Source of the DNA: Acidimicrobiaceae bacterium
GTDB lineage: Bacteria; Actinomycetota; Acidimicrobiia; Acidimicrobiales; UBA8190
DNA length: 57,994 nt
Reading direction: 5' to 3'
NCBI GenBank assembly: GCA_003151475.1
Contig: PLXQ01000014.1
Coordinates: forward strand, 1 to 57,994
The translations under genes were made by a program, and so were the position numbers. Shown one piece after another: positions 1 to 9,470 of this stretch. Positions within the stretch are counted from its first letter, which is position 1, and every line of letters begins with the position of its first letter. The notes beneath the pieces are model-generated. The model saw only the letters and a program-made list of their open reading frames with translations, did not search any database and was not told where the DNA came from.

Positions 1-2
1 CC

Positions 3-3000
3 GTGCACCACTTCGTGGTGACGACTTTCTCGACAGGCATGACCGTGACCATGGACGGCGCCCAGGTGCTCAGCTACACGATCAGCCTGCCGCCAACCGT
101 GCTCCTCGGGTTCACGGGGGGGACCGGAGGGTTTAACGACGTCCACCAGGTCCAGAACGTGTCCATCACGACCGGTCCGCCACCGCCTGCGCCCACCGTC
201 ACCGGAGTGAGCCCGTCCTCGGGGCCGACCACCGGGGGGACCACGGTCACCATCACGGGTACCGGACTGACGGGCGCATCGGCTGTGAAATTCGGCGGTA
301 CGGCGGCCACGACCTACTCGGTCGGCAGCGACGGCTCCATCTCCGCCACGTCGCCCCCCGGCACACTTGGCTCCGTCGACGTGACCGTCACCACCCCCGG
401 GGGCCCGAGCGCAACGGGCCCGCCCGACCTGTTCACCTACGTCGCCGGACCGCCTCCACCTGCGCCGACCGTCACCGGCGTGAGCCCCCCCTCGGGGCCG
501 ACCAGCGGCGGGACCACGGTCACCATCGCGGGTACCGGACTGACGGCCGCATCGGGCGTGAAATTCGGCGGCACGGCGGCCGCGACCTACTCGGTCGGGA
601 GCGACAGTTCCATCTCCGCCACGTCGCCCCCCGGCACACTTGGCCCCGTCGACGTCACCGTCACCACCACTTTCGGGGGCACGAGCGCCACCAACCCGGC
701 CGACCTGTTCACCTACGTCGCCCCACCTGCGCCCACCGTCACCGGCGTGAGCCCGTCCTCGGGGCCGACCACCGGGGGGACCACGGTCACCATCGCGGGT
801 ACCGGACTGACGGGCGCATCGGCCGTGAAATTCGGCGGCACGGCGGCCACGACCTACTCGGTCGGGAGCGACAGTTCCATCTCCGCCACGTCGCCCCCCG
901 GCACACTTGGCCCCATCGACGTCACCGTCACCACCCCCGGGGGCCAAAGCGCACCAGGCCCGGCCGACCTGTTCAGCTACGTCACCGGTCCGCCACCCGG
1001 CTCGATCCCGTCGCCGGTATCGGGGGGTTGGCAGCTCAACGGCTCGGCCCAGCTCATGACCACCGGATCGCCGCCCAACCTGCAGTTGACGGCGGCCACC
1101 AATTGGCAGGCGGGCTCGGCCTTCTGGCCCACCCCGGTGCCGGGGGTGGGCATCTCGGCCGCCTTCGACGCCTTCATCGGATCGGGCTCGGGCGCCGACG
1201 GGCTCACCTTCACCCTGGCCGATGCCAGTGTCACCAGGCCCACCGCCCTGGGCGTCAACGGGGGTGGTGAGGGGTTCTCGGGGATCAAGGGGATCGCAGT
1301 GTCCCTTGACACCTGGAAGAACACGGTCAACCCGTCGAGCAACTTCGTGGGCATCGCCACCGATGTAAGCACGGTGGGGACGAACACGTTGAACTACGTG
1401 ACCACCAACTCGTCGATCGCGTCGCTGCGCAGTGCCGTGCACCACTTCGTGGTGACGACGTCCTCGACAGGCATAACCGTAACCATGGACGGCGCCCAGG
1501 TGCTCAGCTACGCGACCAGCCTGCCGCCTTCGGTGCTCCTCGGCTTCACGGGGGCGACCGGAGGGTTCAACGACATCCACCAGGTCCAGAACGTGTCCAT
1601 AACGGCCATCGCGCCGCCTGCGCCCACCGTCACGGGAGTGAGCCCGACCTCAGGGTTCAACGGCACCTCGGTCACTGTGACCGGCACCAACTTTACCAAC
1701 GCCAGCGCCGTTGACTTCGGCGCCGCAGCGGCGACTTTCTTCACCGTCAACAACTCGAACTCCATCACCGCCACGGCGCCCTTCGGAACACTGGGCACCG
1801 TCGACGTGACCGTCACCACCCCGGGAGGCACGAGCGCTACGGGCGCCGCCGACCAATTTACGTATATCGCCGGCCCACCGACTCCCACGCTGGTGGCTAC
1901 ATACCGCGGCGACCTCGGGCGAAGCGGCTATTACCCGTCCCAGACGGGCGTCACGACTGCCAACGCGGCCAGCCTCAAGCTGCACTGGACGGACACGGGC
2001 GGCACTGGCTCCTTCGCCCAGCCCATCGTGGCCAACAACATGGTGTATTGGGGCGACTGGAATGGGCTCGAGCACGGGACCGATCTGACGGGGAAGGACG
2101 TGTGGGCGGTCAATGTTGGGGTTGATTCAGACAGCGCCTGCTCCCCTCCGGTGTCGGGACCGAGCGGCACGGTCACCGCGGCGCTCATGGGCTCCACCCC
2201 AGTGGTGTACGTCCCCGGAGGCGACGACAACTTCTACGCGCTGAATGCGCTCACGGGCGCCCTCATCTGGAAGACCAACCTCGGGACGCTGCCCGCTGAT
2301 TTCCTGTGGAGCTCACCCATCCTTTACAACGGGAGCATCTATGAGGGAATCGCGTCGTTCGGTGACTGCCCGCTCGTCCAGGGGCAATTGGTGCAGATGA
2401 ACGCGTCGACCGGAGCCATCCAGCACATTGCCAATATGACGCCAAACGGCTGCATCGGCGCCGGGATCTGGACTTCCCCGACCATCGACCCGAGCGACGG
2501 CAGCATCTACGTGACCACGGCGACGCCGAATGCGTGTTCCTCGCCCGGCGAGTTGGCTCCTGCGATCGTCAAACTACGAGCCAGCGACCTGTCCGTCCTC
2601 TCCAGCTGGACCGTGCCTGTGGCGGAGCAGGCCTTTGGTGACGAGGACTTCGGCGCGACCCCCACGCTCTTTACGGCCACCATCAATGGCGTGCACCGCT
2701 CGCTGGTGGGAGCACTCAACAAAGACGGCCTCTTCTTCGCCTGGGACCGGACCAACCTGGCCGCCGGTCCGGTGTGGCAGTCAACGATCGCCGACCCCAG
2801 CGGAAGCCCCCGTTCGATCGTCTCAGCCTCCTGGGACGGGTCGCTGCTGTACGTGGGAGGCGGCGGTGCCACCATCAATGGCACGAGCTGTTACGGGAAC
2901 ATCTCTGCGCTCGACCCGGCAACCGGGGCCTTCGTGTGGCGGTCGTGCCAGACGAGCTTCATGACCGCAGGCCTCACCGAGGTACCTGGGATGCTCATCG

Positions 3001-3164
3001 AGGGAGTAGGCGCGGGTGGCGACGTCGTATTCCTGAATACCGCCAACGGCGCCACGGTGTCTACCTTCGCCACGAAGAGCATGGTGCAAGGAGAGGTGAC
3101 GGTTTCGAACGGCATCGTCTACGTGCCGCTCGCCAACGGAAACCTTGTCGCGCTCGGCCAGTAG
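3..3164 (+). CDS. Secreted lectin / IPT-TIG / PQQ-like beta-propeller protein (5' partial)
   Basis: This frame is open to the left edge and starts in the middle of a domain, so the true start lies upstream. The first ~57 residues are the end of an L-type-lectin-like domain. Three IPT/TIG repeats follow (about 62-148, 152-240, 242-328), each with a TVTGVSP..SGP..GGT opening. Next comes a complete lectin-like domain (about 335-537), a fourth, more diverged TIG repeat (541-625), and a C-terminal PQQ-type beta-propeller (about 630-1053) starting near YRGDLGRSGYYP. Such modules usually bind glycans or act as surface adhesins; no enzyme motif is visible. The end of the first lectin copy (from base 3) and of the second (from base 1437) are nearly identical at DNA level, 1434 bases apart and in frame, which points to recent internal duplication. 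The product is probably exported, but the signal peptide is outside the window. Confidence 0.85.
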   Translation: MHHFVVTTFSTGMTVTMDGAQVLSYTISLPPTVLLGFTGGTGGFNDVHQVQNVSITTGPPPPAPTVTGVSPSSGPTTGGTTVTITGTGLTGASAVKFGGTAATTYSVGSDGSISATSPPGTLGSVDVTVTTPGGPSATGPPDLFTYVAGPPPPAPTVTGVSPPSGPTSGGTTVTIAGTGLTAASGVKFGGTAAATYSVGSDSSISATSPPGTLGPVDVTVTTTFGGTSATNPADLFTYVAPPAPTVTGVSPSSGPTTGGTTVTIAGTGLTGASAVKFGGTAATTYSVGSDSSISATSPPGTLGPIDVTVTTPGGQSAPGPADLFSYVTGPPPGSIPSPVSGGWQLNGSAQLMTTGSPPNLQLTAATNWQAGSAFWPTPVPGVGISAAFDAFIGSGSGADGLTFTLADASVTRPTALGVNGGGEGFSGIKGIAVSLDTWKNTVNPSSNFVGIATDVSTVGTNTLNYVTTNSSIASLRSAVHHFVVTTSSTGITVTMDGAQVLSYATSLPPSVLLGFTGATGGFNDIHQVQNVSITAIAPPAPTVTGVSPTSGFNGTSVTVTGTNFTNASAVDFGAAAATFFTVNNSNSITATAPFGTLGTVDVTVTTPGGTSATGAADQFTYIAGPPTPTLVATYRGDLGRSGYYPSQTGVTTANAASLKLHWTDTGGTGSFAQPIVANNMVYWGDWNGLEHGTDLTGKDVWAVNVGVDSDSACSPPVSGPSGTVTAALMGSTPVVYVPGGDDNFYALNALTGALIWKTNLGTLPADFLWSSPILYNGSIYEGIASFGDCPLVQGQLVQMNASTGAIQHIANMTPNGCIGAGIWTSPTIDPSDGSIYVTTATPNACSSPGELAPAIVKLRASDLSVLSSWTVPVAEQAFGDEDFGATPTLFTATINGVHRSLVGALNKDGLFFAWDRTNLAAGPVWQSTIADPSGSPRSIVSASWDGSLLYVGGGGATINGTSCYGNISALDPATGAFVWRSCQTSFMTAGLTEVPGMLIEGVGAGGDVVFLNTANGATVSTFATKSMVQGEVTVSNGIVYVPLANGNLVALGQ

Positions 3165-3789
3165 CCGCACGGGGTGGTCAAGGCCGCCATGATTGACGCT
3201 TCGCTGCTGCCTGCTTATCGCCTTCGCCCTCGTGATCCTGAAAGTGGTCGAGGTGGCTGTCAGGTAACCGTGTCCGCACAGGAATGCCGGTGTGAGTGAC
3301 CAATGGCGGGGCAGTTGGTTTTCGTGCTCCATCTCTCCCTCTGGCGGTACAGAACGGACTCAGTGTCACGGAAATCCGAAGAGCGCCAGAAGAGCGGACT
3401 GGACGTTACGGGTGGACTGACTTGGCAGAACATCCAGATCTACGAAGGCACCAACCAGATCCAGCGGGTCGCGATCGCAAAGAAGCTGCTCGGACAGAAA
3501 ATCTGATCGGATCGGGGTCACCGGTGCGCGCTGTTGGGTCCGTCCATCCCTAGCCGCTCCGGATGGTCGCAGGTTCGGACGGCTCCGTGGCCGCTCTAAC
3601 GCAGACCGGATCCTGACGGTTGTGGGGATCAACCCCGGGTGGGCCCGGCCCCTCGCCACGCGCGACAGGAAGCCAAGGCGTGAGTTCCCTGCTCTGATCC
3701 GTATCGCTTGGCAAGGTTGACCAAGGACGGCCGACCGGATCAGCGACAATCCCCTCGCCCGGCGGTGAAATTCGACGACTGAGTGCGTG
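3165..3789. other. 625-bp stretch without an intact gene
   Basis: Only short, poorly supported frames occur between the big surface protein and the convergent secreted protein. The one recognisable item is a short acyl-CoA dehydrogenase-like 3' end at 3423-3506, listed separately. No tRNA, terminator hairpin or insertion-sequence end was seen. Confidence 0.5.
3423..3506 (+). pseudogene. Remnant of an acyl-CoA dehydrogenase C-terminus
   Basis: The last 27 residues of a short open frame include IYEGTNQIQRVAIAKKLLG and then a stop. YEGTNQIQR followed by a hydrophobic/basic helix is the hallmark end of acyl-CoA dehydrogenases, where these residues lie near the flavin and substrate. The residues upstream in the same frame (from about 3303) do not resemble the family, and nothing of the ~350 residues expected before this motif is present. 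I read it as the leftover 3' end of a deleted or rearranged gene. A chance match is unlikely given the length of the motif, but no alignment was run. Confidence 0.6.
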
Positions 3790-4890
3790 TTAGGCGGCGG
3801 GGATGAACATCAGGCCGTGTGGGTTCGTGAACCCGATGACCATCGGGGTGACTTGACCAGTCGTGAGGTTGAGGGTGGACAATGTGCCCGGAACTCCCGA
3901 GTCAGACGCGGTGTCGACGAAGATCGTGCCTGGGGTGAAAGTGCCGATGATCTGGTAGACGGTGTTGGAAGAGTTGTCGGTCATGTAGAGCGAGCCTGCG
4001 GTCGACGTCACCCACGTGATGTCGTCGATGTTGGTAGCGATGGGGAGTTGCGTCAGGGTCTGGCCCGCTGTGCCCGGACCGTTGACGAAGATGACCTGGG
4101 CGTCGGCCTGGCTGACCAAGGCGAAGTCCCCTGCGTACTTCGGGCTCACGCTGGGGACCACGGCGTTCGAGTCAGGGTCTGTCAATCCCAAGGTGACAGA
4201 ACCGCTGGGGCCTGTAGCGGTGGCGTTGTCGGCGAATACCGATGTCAAGGTAGTCACCCCAGTCGTCTCATCGAGTGAGGCAGAGTAGACCGCTGGTGCA
4301 GTAAGGGACGACGGGTTGGACCCGCTGATCAGGATTTTGCCATTGATGACCGAGACGGCGTCGGTGCCACCGCCTCCCAGGCTGATCGGGTCCACGTTGT
4401 AGGTCAGGTGGACAACCTTTTTGGTAGCGGGGTGAATGGCATACATGGACGAATTGCCGTCCTCGTTGACGGTGGCGAGGATCTCCCCGGTTGATGCATC
4501 GGCTCCCATTCCGTCGCATTTGCCGGTGATCTGCCAGGTCTGGACGACTTTCTTCTTCTTGTACTCGACGATCGTACTGGTGGTCGTCCCCGTGCCCGAG
4601 GCCGGCTCGCCCATGGCCCCGACGCCGTTTTGGTAGCCCACGAAGACGTCCTTGCCCAGGACGGCAATGTCGTCGGGATTGATGTTGCCTCCGACGCCGG
4701 TGGCCAACACCTTCACCTGGAAGCCGCTGTGAGCCGGGGCCACGGGCTGAGCCGAAGACGCTGGTGAGCTGGCGACAACGCCCAGCGCGGCGGCGCTGAG
4801 TGCAAAGACTGCACCGACGGTTGGCCAGCGCCGTCGCGTCGACCGACACGACGAGTCCGGGGCGGATGAAGGTGCGGTCGGGTCCTGCAC
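3790..4890 (-). CDS. Secreted beta-propeller-like protein of unknown function
   Basis: The 366-residue product has an N-terminal basic stretch and a hydrophobic segment (about 24-42) ending in small residues (SSPASSAQPVAPA), a plausible Sec signal peptide. The rest is rich in beta-type repeats with NGKILISGSNPS, AGDFALVSQADAQVIFVNG and a closing GFTNPHGLMFIP, typical of NHL/SMP-30-like propeller blades. No catalytic residues can be assigned. It is transcribed toward the surface protein and separated from it by a decayed region. The start used is a GTG without a strong ribosome site, so the exact N-terminus is uncertain. Confidence 0.7.
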   Translation of the reverse strand: MQDPTAPSSAPDSSCRSTRRRWPTVGAVFALSAAALGVVASSPASSAQPVAPAHSGFQVKVLATGVGGNINPDDIAVLGKDVFVGYQNGVGAMGEPASGTGTTTSTIVEYKKKKVVQTWQITGKCDGMGADASTGEILATVNEDGNSSMYAIHPATKKVVHLTYNVDPISLGGGGTDAVSVINGKILISGSNPSSLTAPAVYSASLDETTGVTTLTSVFADNATATGPSGSVTLGLTDPDSNAVVPSVSPKYAGDFALVSQADAQVIFVNGPGTAGQTLTQLPIATNIDDITWVTSTAGSLYMTDNSSNTVYQIIGTFTPGTIFVDTASDSGVPGTLSTLNLTTGQVTPMVIGFTNPHGLMFIPAA

Positions 4891-5061
4891 GGGATGCTCT
4901 ATGCTCCTTGCCTACTCCGCGAAGGTTGTCGCACGGGAAACGGGACGTGTCAGACGGGTAAATTTCGCCTGAACCCAGGAGGAGCGTCCTGTGCTATCGC
5001 CGGCTGGGGCGGCAAAAGGGGTTTCGTCGTCATCGCAACTCCACCCTACGCGGCGCGGGTT

Positions 5062-5538
5062 TCAGGATCCGGTGTCGTCGCCGGGACCAAGCTCCTCGTT
5101 GGGTGGCCTTGATGGGGGGAACGAGTCGTCGCGCATCGATCGGAAGGGGTTATTCGTGATCCGCCAGCTGGGGATGGGAATCGTCTGTACTCGCCGGGCC
5201 AACCAGTGGCCGGCGGCCCGAATGACAAGGCGGCGAACCGGACCGAACATGAGTAGCAGACCAAAGGCGTCGCCGATGAATCCGGGCAGGCAAATCATTA
5301 CTCCGCCCAGCAGGACGACCAGTCCGTCCAGCAACTCCCGGGTCGGCACCTCTCCCCGCCCCAATCTCTCCTGGGTGCGGATCAGCACACCAACTCCGAC
5401 GCGCCGGACAACGAAGGGCCCCAGCGCGCTCACGACGATGAGGATCCCCAGTGCCCAGAGGAAGCCGATCTGCTCGGCCACGACGACGAACGAGGCGATC
5501 TCTGCGCCAACGAACAGCAGCACGCCGAGGAAGAACAC
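5062..5538 (-). CDS. fxsA: FxsA family membrane protein
   Basis: The 158-residue protein opens with two hydrophobic segments (about 1-21 and 25-45). It has the family pattern with ELLDGLVVLLGGVMICLPGF followed by IGDAFGLLLMFGPVR, then a hydrophilic tail rich in Asp, Pro and Ser. FxsA proteins are small inner-membrane proteins; E. coli FxsA is named for suppressing F-plasmid exclusion of phage T7. Its cellular role here is unknown. The start is GTG, directly preceding the first membrane segment. Neighbours give no functional link. Confidence 0.8.
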   Translation of the reverse strand: MFFLGVLLFVGAEIASFVVVAEQIGFLWALGILIVVSALGPFVVRRVGVGVLIRTQERLGRGEVPTRELLDGLVVLLGGVMICLPGFIGDAFGLLLMFGPVRRLVIRAAGHWLARRVQTIPIPSWRITNNPFRSMRDDSFPPSRPPNEELGPGDDTGS

Positions 5539-5907
5539 CCACTCAGAATAATCCCGTACCGGTCAGTCCGTGATCGAGACCATGACGTCCCCGGCCGGCC
5601 TGAGGCGTCCAGGGACCAACCCGGGCGAGGCCAGAGCCGGCAGAGCGAATCAGAGTGCTCCTTGACATTCAGGTCGGATCTGATCCCGGGACGCCTCGCG
5701 GTAGGGGATCCCCGTTGTGTCTCCAGGCGGGCGTGGGCGATCGCCGCCGTGCCACCATCGTCATTGCATGGCCCGAACGTGGTTGTCGATCAGGGTGGAG
5801 CGAGTGGAGAGACGTGGGGCGACCAGGAGCGAGTGTCCCCGCCGGCGCCCGCGGTCGAGGCGTCATTGACCTTGATGCATCGGGACAGGAGACACCGCGG
5901 TTGCCGC
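5539..5907. other. 369-bp intergenic region, nothing recognised
   Basis: It lies between fxsA and the amidohydrolase, both on the minus strand. Short frames here lack ribosome sites and family motifs. It may hold the fxsA promoter; no clear hairpin, repeat or RNA gene was seen. Confidence 0.4.
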
Positions 5908-7590
5908 TCAGCTACGGAGCGTCACCCCTGCGAGCGCTCCGGTGTGATCGCCGTTCTCCATGAAGACCTGTCCGTTGACGATCGTCTCTTCGTAACCGGT
6001 TGCGTGCTGGATGTAGCGACCGGCGCCCAGCGGGAAGTCATGGGCAATGGTCGGCAACTTCAGATTCAGGGTATCGAGATCAAGCACGTTGATGTCGGCG
6101 AACTGTCCCGGGGCGATCCGGCCTCGATCGACCACGGCGAACAGGTCTGCCGGTTCCGACGTCAAACGACGCACGGCGTCTTCGAGTGTCATCAGCGCTG
6201 TATCGCGTACCCAATGCGCCAACAGCCACGTCGGCTGCCCGGCGTCCATGATCTGGCCCACATGAGCGCCGGAGTCAGCCAAACCGAGCACGCAGTAGTC
6301 CTTGCCCAGCATCCACACGATGGCGTCGTGATCGTGGTTGAGGAACGGGAAGCTGAAGAGGGCGGCTCCGCGGGTCTCCCGTGAGATGTCGACGAACGCC
6401 TGGACGGCGTCAACGCCTCGCCGCGCCGCGTGACTGGCTAGCGAGTCGGCCGGTGTGAACCGGTAGTTCGCCGGTTCGGTGGCGAGAACATAGACGCAGC
6501 TCCAATCCAAGCGCTGGTGTTCTCGCGCTGCGTCGATCAGCGCCGTCCGGCGATCGTCGTCGTCGAGAGCAGCGAGACGGGCGTCGAGCGGTTGGTCGGC
6601 CAGCTCTCGCCAGGGGGAGTGGCGATCGAAGAAGGTGTTCATCTGCAGGCCGAAAAGCAGGGCTATGCCACGCGGCGTCGTCTGCGGGCGAAGCGCGGCA
6701 CCAGCGGCGGCCTCTGTCTCCACGCACTCAAAGATCTTTTCGTACAGACCGGGTGCGAAATCGGTTTGGGCGGTGGCGAACGTGACGGGCCGACCTGTGC
6801 GGCGTTGGATCTCGGCCATCCAGTGGATCTCGCCGGCGACGTTTTCGAAGTGCTCGCCGGCCCGCTCGAAGCGGGGTGCGACCTGGAAGACGCCCCGACC
6901 GTGTCGGCCCAGCACGTCGCCGATGGCGAACAATTCACGATCGTCGGCCCAGGTCCCGGGAATCGGACGCCCATCGGGAACCCGGTGGAGAAGTGTTCGG
7001 CTGGTGGCGAACCCGAGCGCCCCGGCCCCGACCGCCTCGTCGACAAGATCGCAGATGGCGGCAATGTCGTCGTCGGTGGCGGGCTCCTCCGACATACCGC
7101 GCTCGCCCATGACGTGGTGACGCAGCGCCACATGGCCCACCATGCCGCCCACGTTCACGCCTTTGGCCAGAGAGTCGATCGAACCGAGGTACTCGCCGTA
7201 GGTCGTCCAGTCCCAGGCCAGCCCGGAAAGGATCGCATCGCGGGGGATGTCCTCTACCGACTCCATGAGCTCGGCCAGGTATTCGCGATCGCCCGGCGCG
7301 CAGGGGGCGAATGTCACCCCACAGTTCCCGATCACCACGCTCGTCACGCCGTGCCAGCAGCTACTTGAGGCGATCGGATCCCACGACAGCTGTGCGTCGA
7401 GATGGGTATGGATGTCGACGAAGCCGGGCGTGACGACCTTCCCCTCGGCATCGATCTCGCGGGTGCCACGATCCTCGATCGTTCCCACCGCCGTGATCCG
7501 ATCACCGTCGACCGCCAGATCACCGACCGCTCCCGGCGAGCCGCTCCCGTCGACGATCAGACCGTTCCTAATCACAAGGTCGTGTGTCAT
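5908..7590 (-). CDS. N-acyl-D-amino-acid deacylase-type amidohydrolase
   Basis: The 560-residue metal-dependent hydrolase belongs to the D-aminoacylase branch of the amidohydrolase superfamily, which removes acyl groups from N-acyl-D-amino acids or related amides in the cytoplasm. Visible signatures are the N-terminal beta-sandwich opening DLVIRNGLIVDGSGSPG, the metal site DIHTHLDAQ (His61, His63), the GNCG loop with Cys90 used as a metal ligand in D-aminoacylases, and LADSGAHVGQ near residue 430 with the late catalytic Asp. The C-terminus returns to the sandwich (GQFADINVLDLD). Length is slightly above the usual ~480-500. The substrate cannot be read from sequence. It appears monocistronic on the minus strand. 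Confidence 0.88.
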   Translation of the reverse strand: MTHDLVIRNGLIVDGSGSPGAVGDLAVDGDRITAVGTIEDRGTREIDAEGKVVTPGFVDIHTHLDAQLSWDPIASSSCWHGVTSVVIGNCGVTFAPCAPGDREYLAELMESVEDIPRDAILSGLAWDWTTYGEYLGSIDSLAKGVNVGGMVGHVALRHHVMGERGMSEEPATDDDIAAICDLVDEAVGAGALGFATSRTLLHRVPDGRPIPGTWADDRELFAIGDVLGRHGRGVFQVAPRFERAGEHFENVAGEIHWMAEIQRRTGRPVTFATAQTDFAPGLYEKIFECVETEAAAGAALRPQTTPRGIALLFGLQMNTFFDRHSPWRELADQPLDARLAALDDDDRRTALIDAAREHQRLDWSCVYVLATEPANYRFTPADSLASHAARRGVDAVQAFVDISRETRGAALFSFPFLNHDHDAIVWMLGKDYCVLGLADSGAHVGQIMDAGQPTWLLAHWVRDTALMTLEDAVRRLTSEPADLFAVVDRGRIAPGQFADINVLDLDTLNLKLPTIAHDFPLGAGRYIQHATGYEETIVNGQVFMENGDHTGALAGVTLRS

Positions 7591-7638
7591 CTCCGCAGTG
7601 TTCCATGTTTACCGGAATGGTGACGGACCCACGCCCAG

Positions 7639-7702
7639 CTGAACCTCAATCGAGCTGAACCTCAGTCGAGATGAACCTCAATCGAGATGAACCTCAATCG
7701 AG
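7639..7702. repeat. 16-bp tandem repeat, four copies
   Basis: Four head-to-tail 16-bp units of the form (c/a)tgaacctca(a/g)tcgag run from 7639 to 7702. The last copy overlaps the stop codon of the minus-strand gene at 7694-8179, so that gene's Leu-Asp-stop end is reiterated downstream. This looks like replication slippage at a gene end. Confidence 0.9.
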
Positions 7703-8179
7703 TTCGGTCAGGACCTCGCCGATGATCTTCGTCGTCTCGTGGGCGGTGAGAGGATCGCCACCCTCGGCCTTGGCGACCTCGGCGGCAAAGTCCTCGACGG
7801 AGTGAACACCACCGACGAGAACATGGCGCAGCGCTTCTCCGCTGGCTTCGGGATCGTCGAGTGCCTCCACCGCCGGCGCCACCGCATGATCGGGCGAGAT
7901 GGCCACGGCATGGACGAGGGTCATTGCCTCTTGCCGACCGGTGGCCGTCGAGACGACCGGTGCACGATCGGGATTCTGCTGATGGTCCCATTCGGCCAGC
8001 GCCTCGTCGTAGCCGCCTTCACCCGGATGCAGAAGTCGGGTCGTGGGCGCGGCGGTCGCCGGCGTCGTGTCCCCGCCATTGTCGGCGGAGGGCGTGGCGG
8101 CATCCTCGTCGCTGTGGTGCTCTCGTTCTGGCTGTACCGGAACGGTGAGGGTGCCGTCGGGGTTGCGGACGATGTCCAT
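7694..8179 (-). CDS. Acidic hypothetical protein
   Basis: The 161-residue, Asp/Glu/Ala-rich soluble protein has a low-complexity linker (about 20-48, SDEDAATPSADNGGDTTPAT). A helical C-terminal half follows, with HVLVGGVHSVEDFAAEVAKA and HETTKIIGEVLTELD. No membrane segment, signal peptide or known motif is present. ATG is preceded by a GGAG-type ribosome site. I do not recognise the family. Its stop codon sits in a 16-bp tandem repeat. Confidence 0.6.
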   Translation of the reverse strand: MDIVRNPDGTLTVPVQPEREHHSDEDAATPSADNGGDTTPATAAPTTRLLHPGEGGYDEALAEWDHQQNPDRAPVVSTATGRQEAMTLVHAVAISPDHAVAPAVEALDDPEASGEALRHVLVGGVHSVEDFAAEVAKAEGGDPLTAHETTKIIGEVLTELD

Positions 8180-8339
8180 CGGGAGGATCTCCTCGCCTAG
8201 AAGACGTCATCACGACGTCCTGGTTCATCCTTACCCAGAGTTGCCCGAGATACCCGCCCTAAGTGGATTTTCCGGCGATCCGATCGTGAATAAGTCGTTC
8301 AGGACCACATTTGAGGACCTCATGTCGCCGGTTTCAACG

Positions 8340-8702
8340 TCATTGCTGATGGATGAGGGCGGCACATTGGATGCAGGTCCGCGCTCCCGGGCGCGCTGCT
8401 AGTCGCTCCGGTGGAATCTCGACACCGCAGCGTTCACAGAGCCAGTAGCTGCCGTCGGCGAGCCTCGACATAGCCCGGTCAAGATCACCGAGGTAAGCCC
8501 GTGCCTCAGCCAACAATGCGGCGACCTGGGCGCGCTCGTAGGCGATTGTCGACCCCTCGGGGTCATGCTCGTCATCTCCGTTCATCTCGGCCGATGCCGA
8601 GATGATCCCGTCGAAGTCGGCTGTCATGGCATCGATGCGGGCGAGGGTCGCCTCACGCTCCGCATCGAGCACACGCCTGACGGCCGGTTCCTCCATGACC
8701 AC
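8340..8702 (-). CDS. DksA/TraR family C4 zinc-finger protein
   Basis: This 120-residue protein has a long N-terminal helical region (to about residue 80) and then the four-cysteine zinc finger CERCGVEIPPERL...CIQC (Cys89, Cys92, Cys110, Cys113). DksA/TraR proteins insert a coiled coil into the RNA polymerase secondary channel and modulate promoters together with ppGpp. The actinobacterial members of this size are usually of unknown targets. It lacks a clear DxxDxA coiled-coil tip, so RNA polymerase control is by family only. It is convergent with nothing and diverges from the glycerophosphodiesterase gene. Confidence 0.8.
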   Translation of the reverse strand: MVMEEPAVRRVLDAEREATLARIDAMTADFDGIISASAEMNGDDEHDPEGSTIAYERAQVAALLAEARAYLGDLDRAMSRLADGSYWLCERCGVEIPPERLAARPGARTCIQCAALIHQQ

Positions 8703-8786
8703 TTCCTACACCCACCGTCCAGAGACGACAGCACCTTCGGCTGGCAAGGACTGGCGGTGGTCATGGATCTTGGGTGAAATGACGCC

Positions 8787-9470
8787 GTGACAATCGCCAT
8801 CGCCCACCGGGGCGACCCACAAGGCGAGCGTGAGAACACCCTCGCTTCGTTTGCCGCCGCCGTGCGCCAGGGCGCCGACATGATCGAGCTCGATCTGCGG
8901 CGCACGAGAGACGGTGTCATCGTGGTGCTCCACGACGAGACCCTGGGTCGACTCTGGGACGTCGATCGATCGGTGGCCGACCTCGATCTGGCCGCACTTC
9001 GGGAGATCGGGCACGCGGACGTCCGTATTCCGACCTTGGCTGAGGCCCTTCATAACGTCGACGTCCCGCTCATGGTGGATTTCACCGAGACCGAAGTCGT
9101 CGAAGGGGCCGTCGATGCCGTGCGCGCCGCCGATGCCATGGCCCGCTCGCTCTTCGTGACATGGAACGTCGATGCCCTGCGGACGTTGCGGGCCTTGGCC
9201 CCTGAAGCCCGGATCGGCCTGACCTGGATCGAGCAGGGTCCACCGAGCCCCACGCTTCTTCTCGAGCTCGGGGCGGAGTTCTGGAATCCCATGTTCCGAC
9301 TGGTCACCCCCGACCGCGTGGACGCGGTCCACGATCTGGGCCTGAAGGTGTCCACCTGGACGGTGGACGAGCCCCGGCACATGGCCCGTGTCTCGGAGGC
9401 GGGGGTCGACGCCATTGTCAGCAACCGGATCGCCGACCTACGGCAGTTCATCTCGAGGGAGCTCCAGTGA
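8787..9470 (+). CDS. Glycerophosphodiester phosphodiesterase
   Basis: The 227-residue TIM-barrel enzyme hydrolyses glycerophosphodiesters to glycerol-3-phosphate and an alcohol. Family residues are visible: HRGD at the start (His7, Arg8), IELDLRRTRDG with Glu34 and Asp36 as metal ligands, VVLHDETLGR with catalytic His49, and WTVDEP near the end. There is no signal peptide, so it is probably cytoplasmic, as in UgpQ-type enzymes. Start is GTG at 8787. Its stop overlaps the GTG start of the epoxide hydrolase by four bases, so the two are translationally coupled. Confidence 0.9.
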   Translation: MTIAIAHRGDPQGERENTLASFAAAVRQGADMIELDLRRTRDGVIVVLHDETLGRLWDVDRSVADLDLAALREIGHADVRIPTLAEALHNVDVPLMVDFTETEVVEGAVDAVRAADAMARSLFVTWNVDALRTLRALAPEARIGLTWIEQGPPSPTLLLELGAEFWNPMFRLVTPDRVDAVHDLGLKVSTWTVDEPRHMARVSEAGVDAIVSNRIADLRQFISRELQ

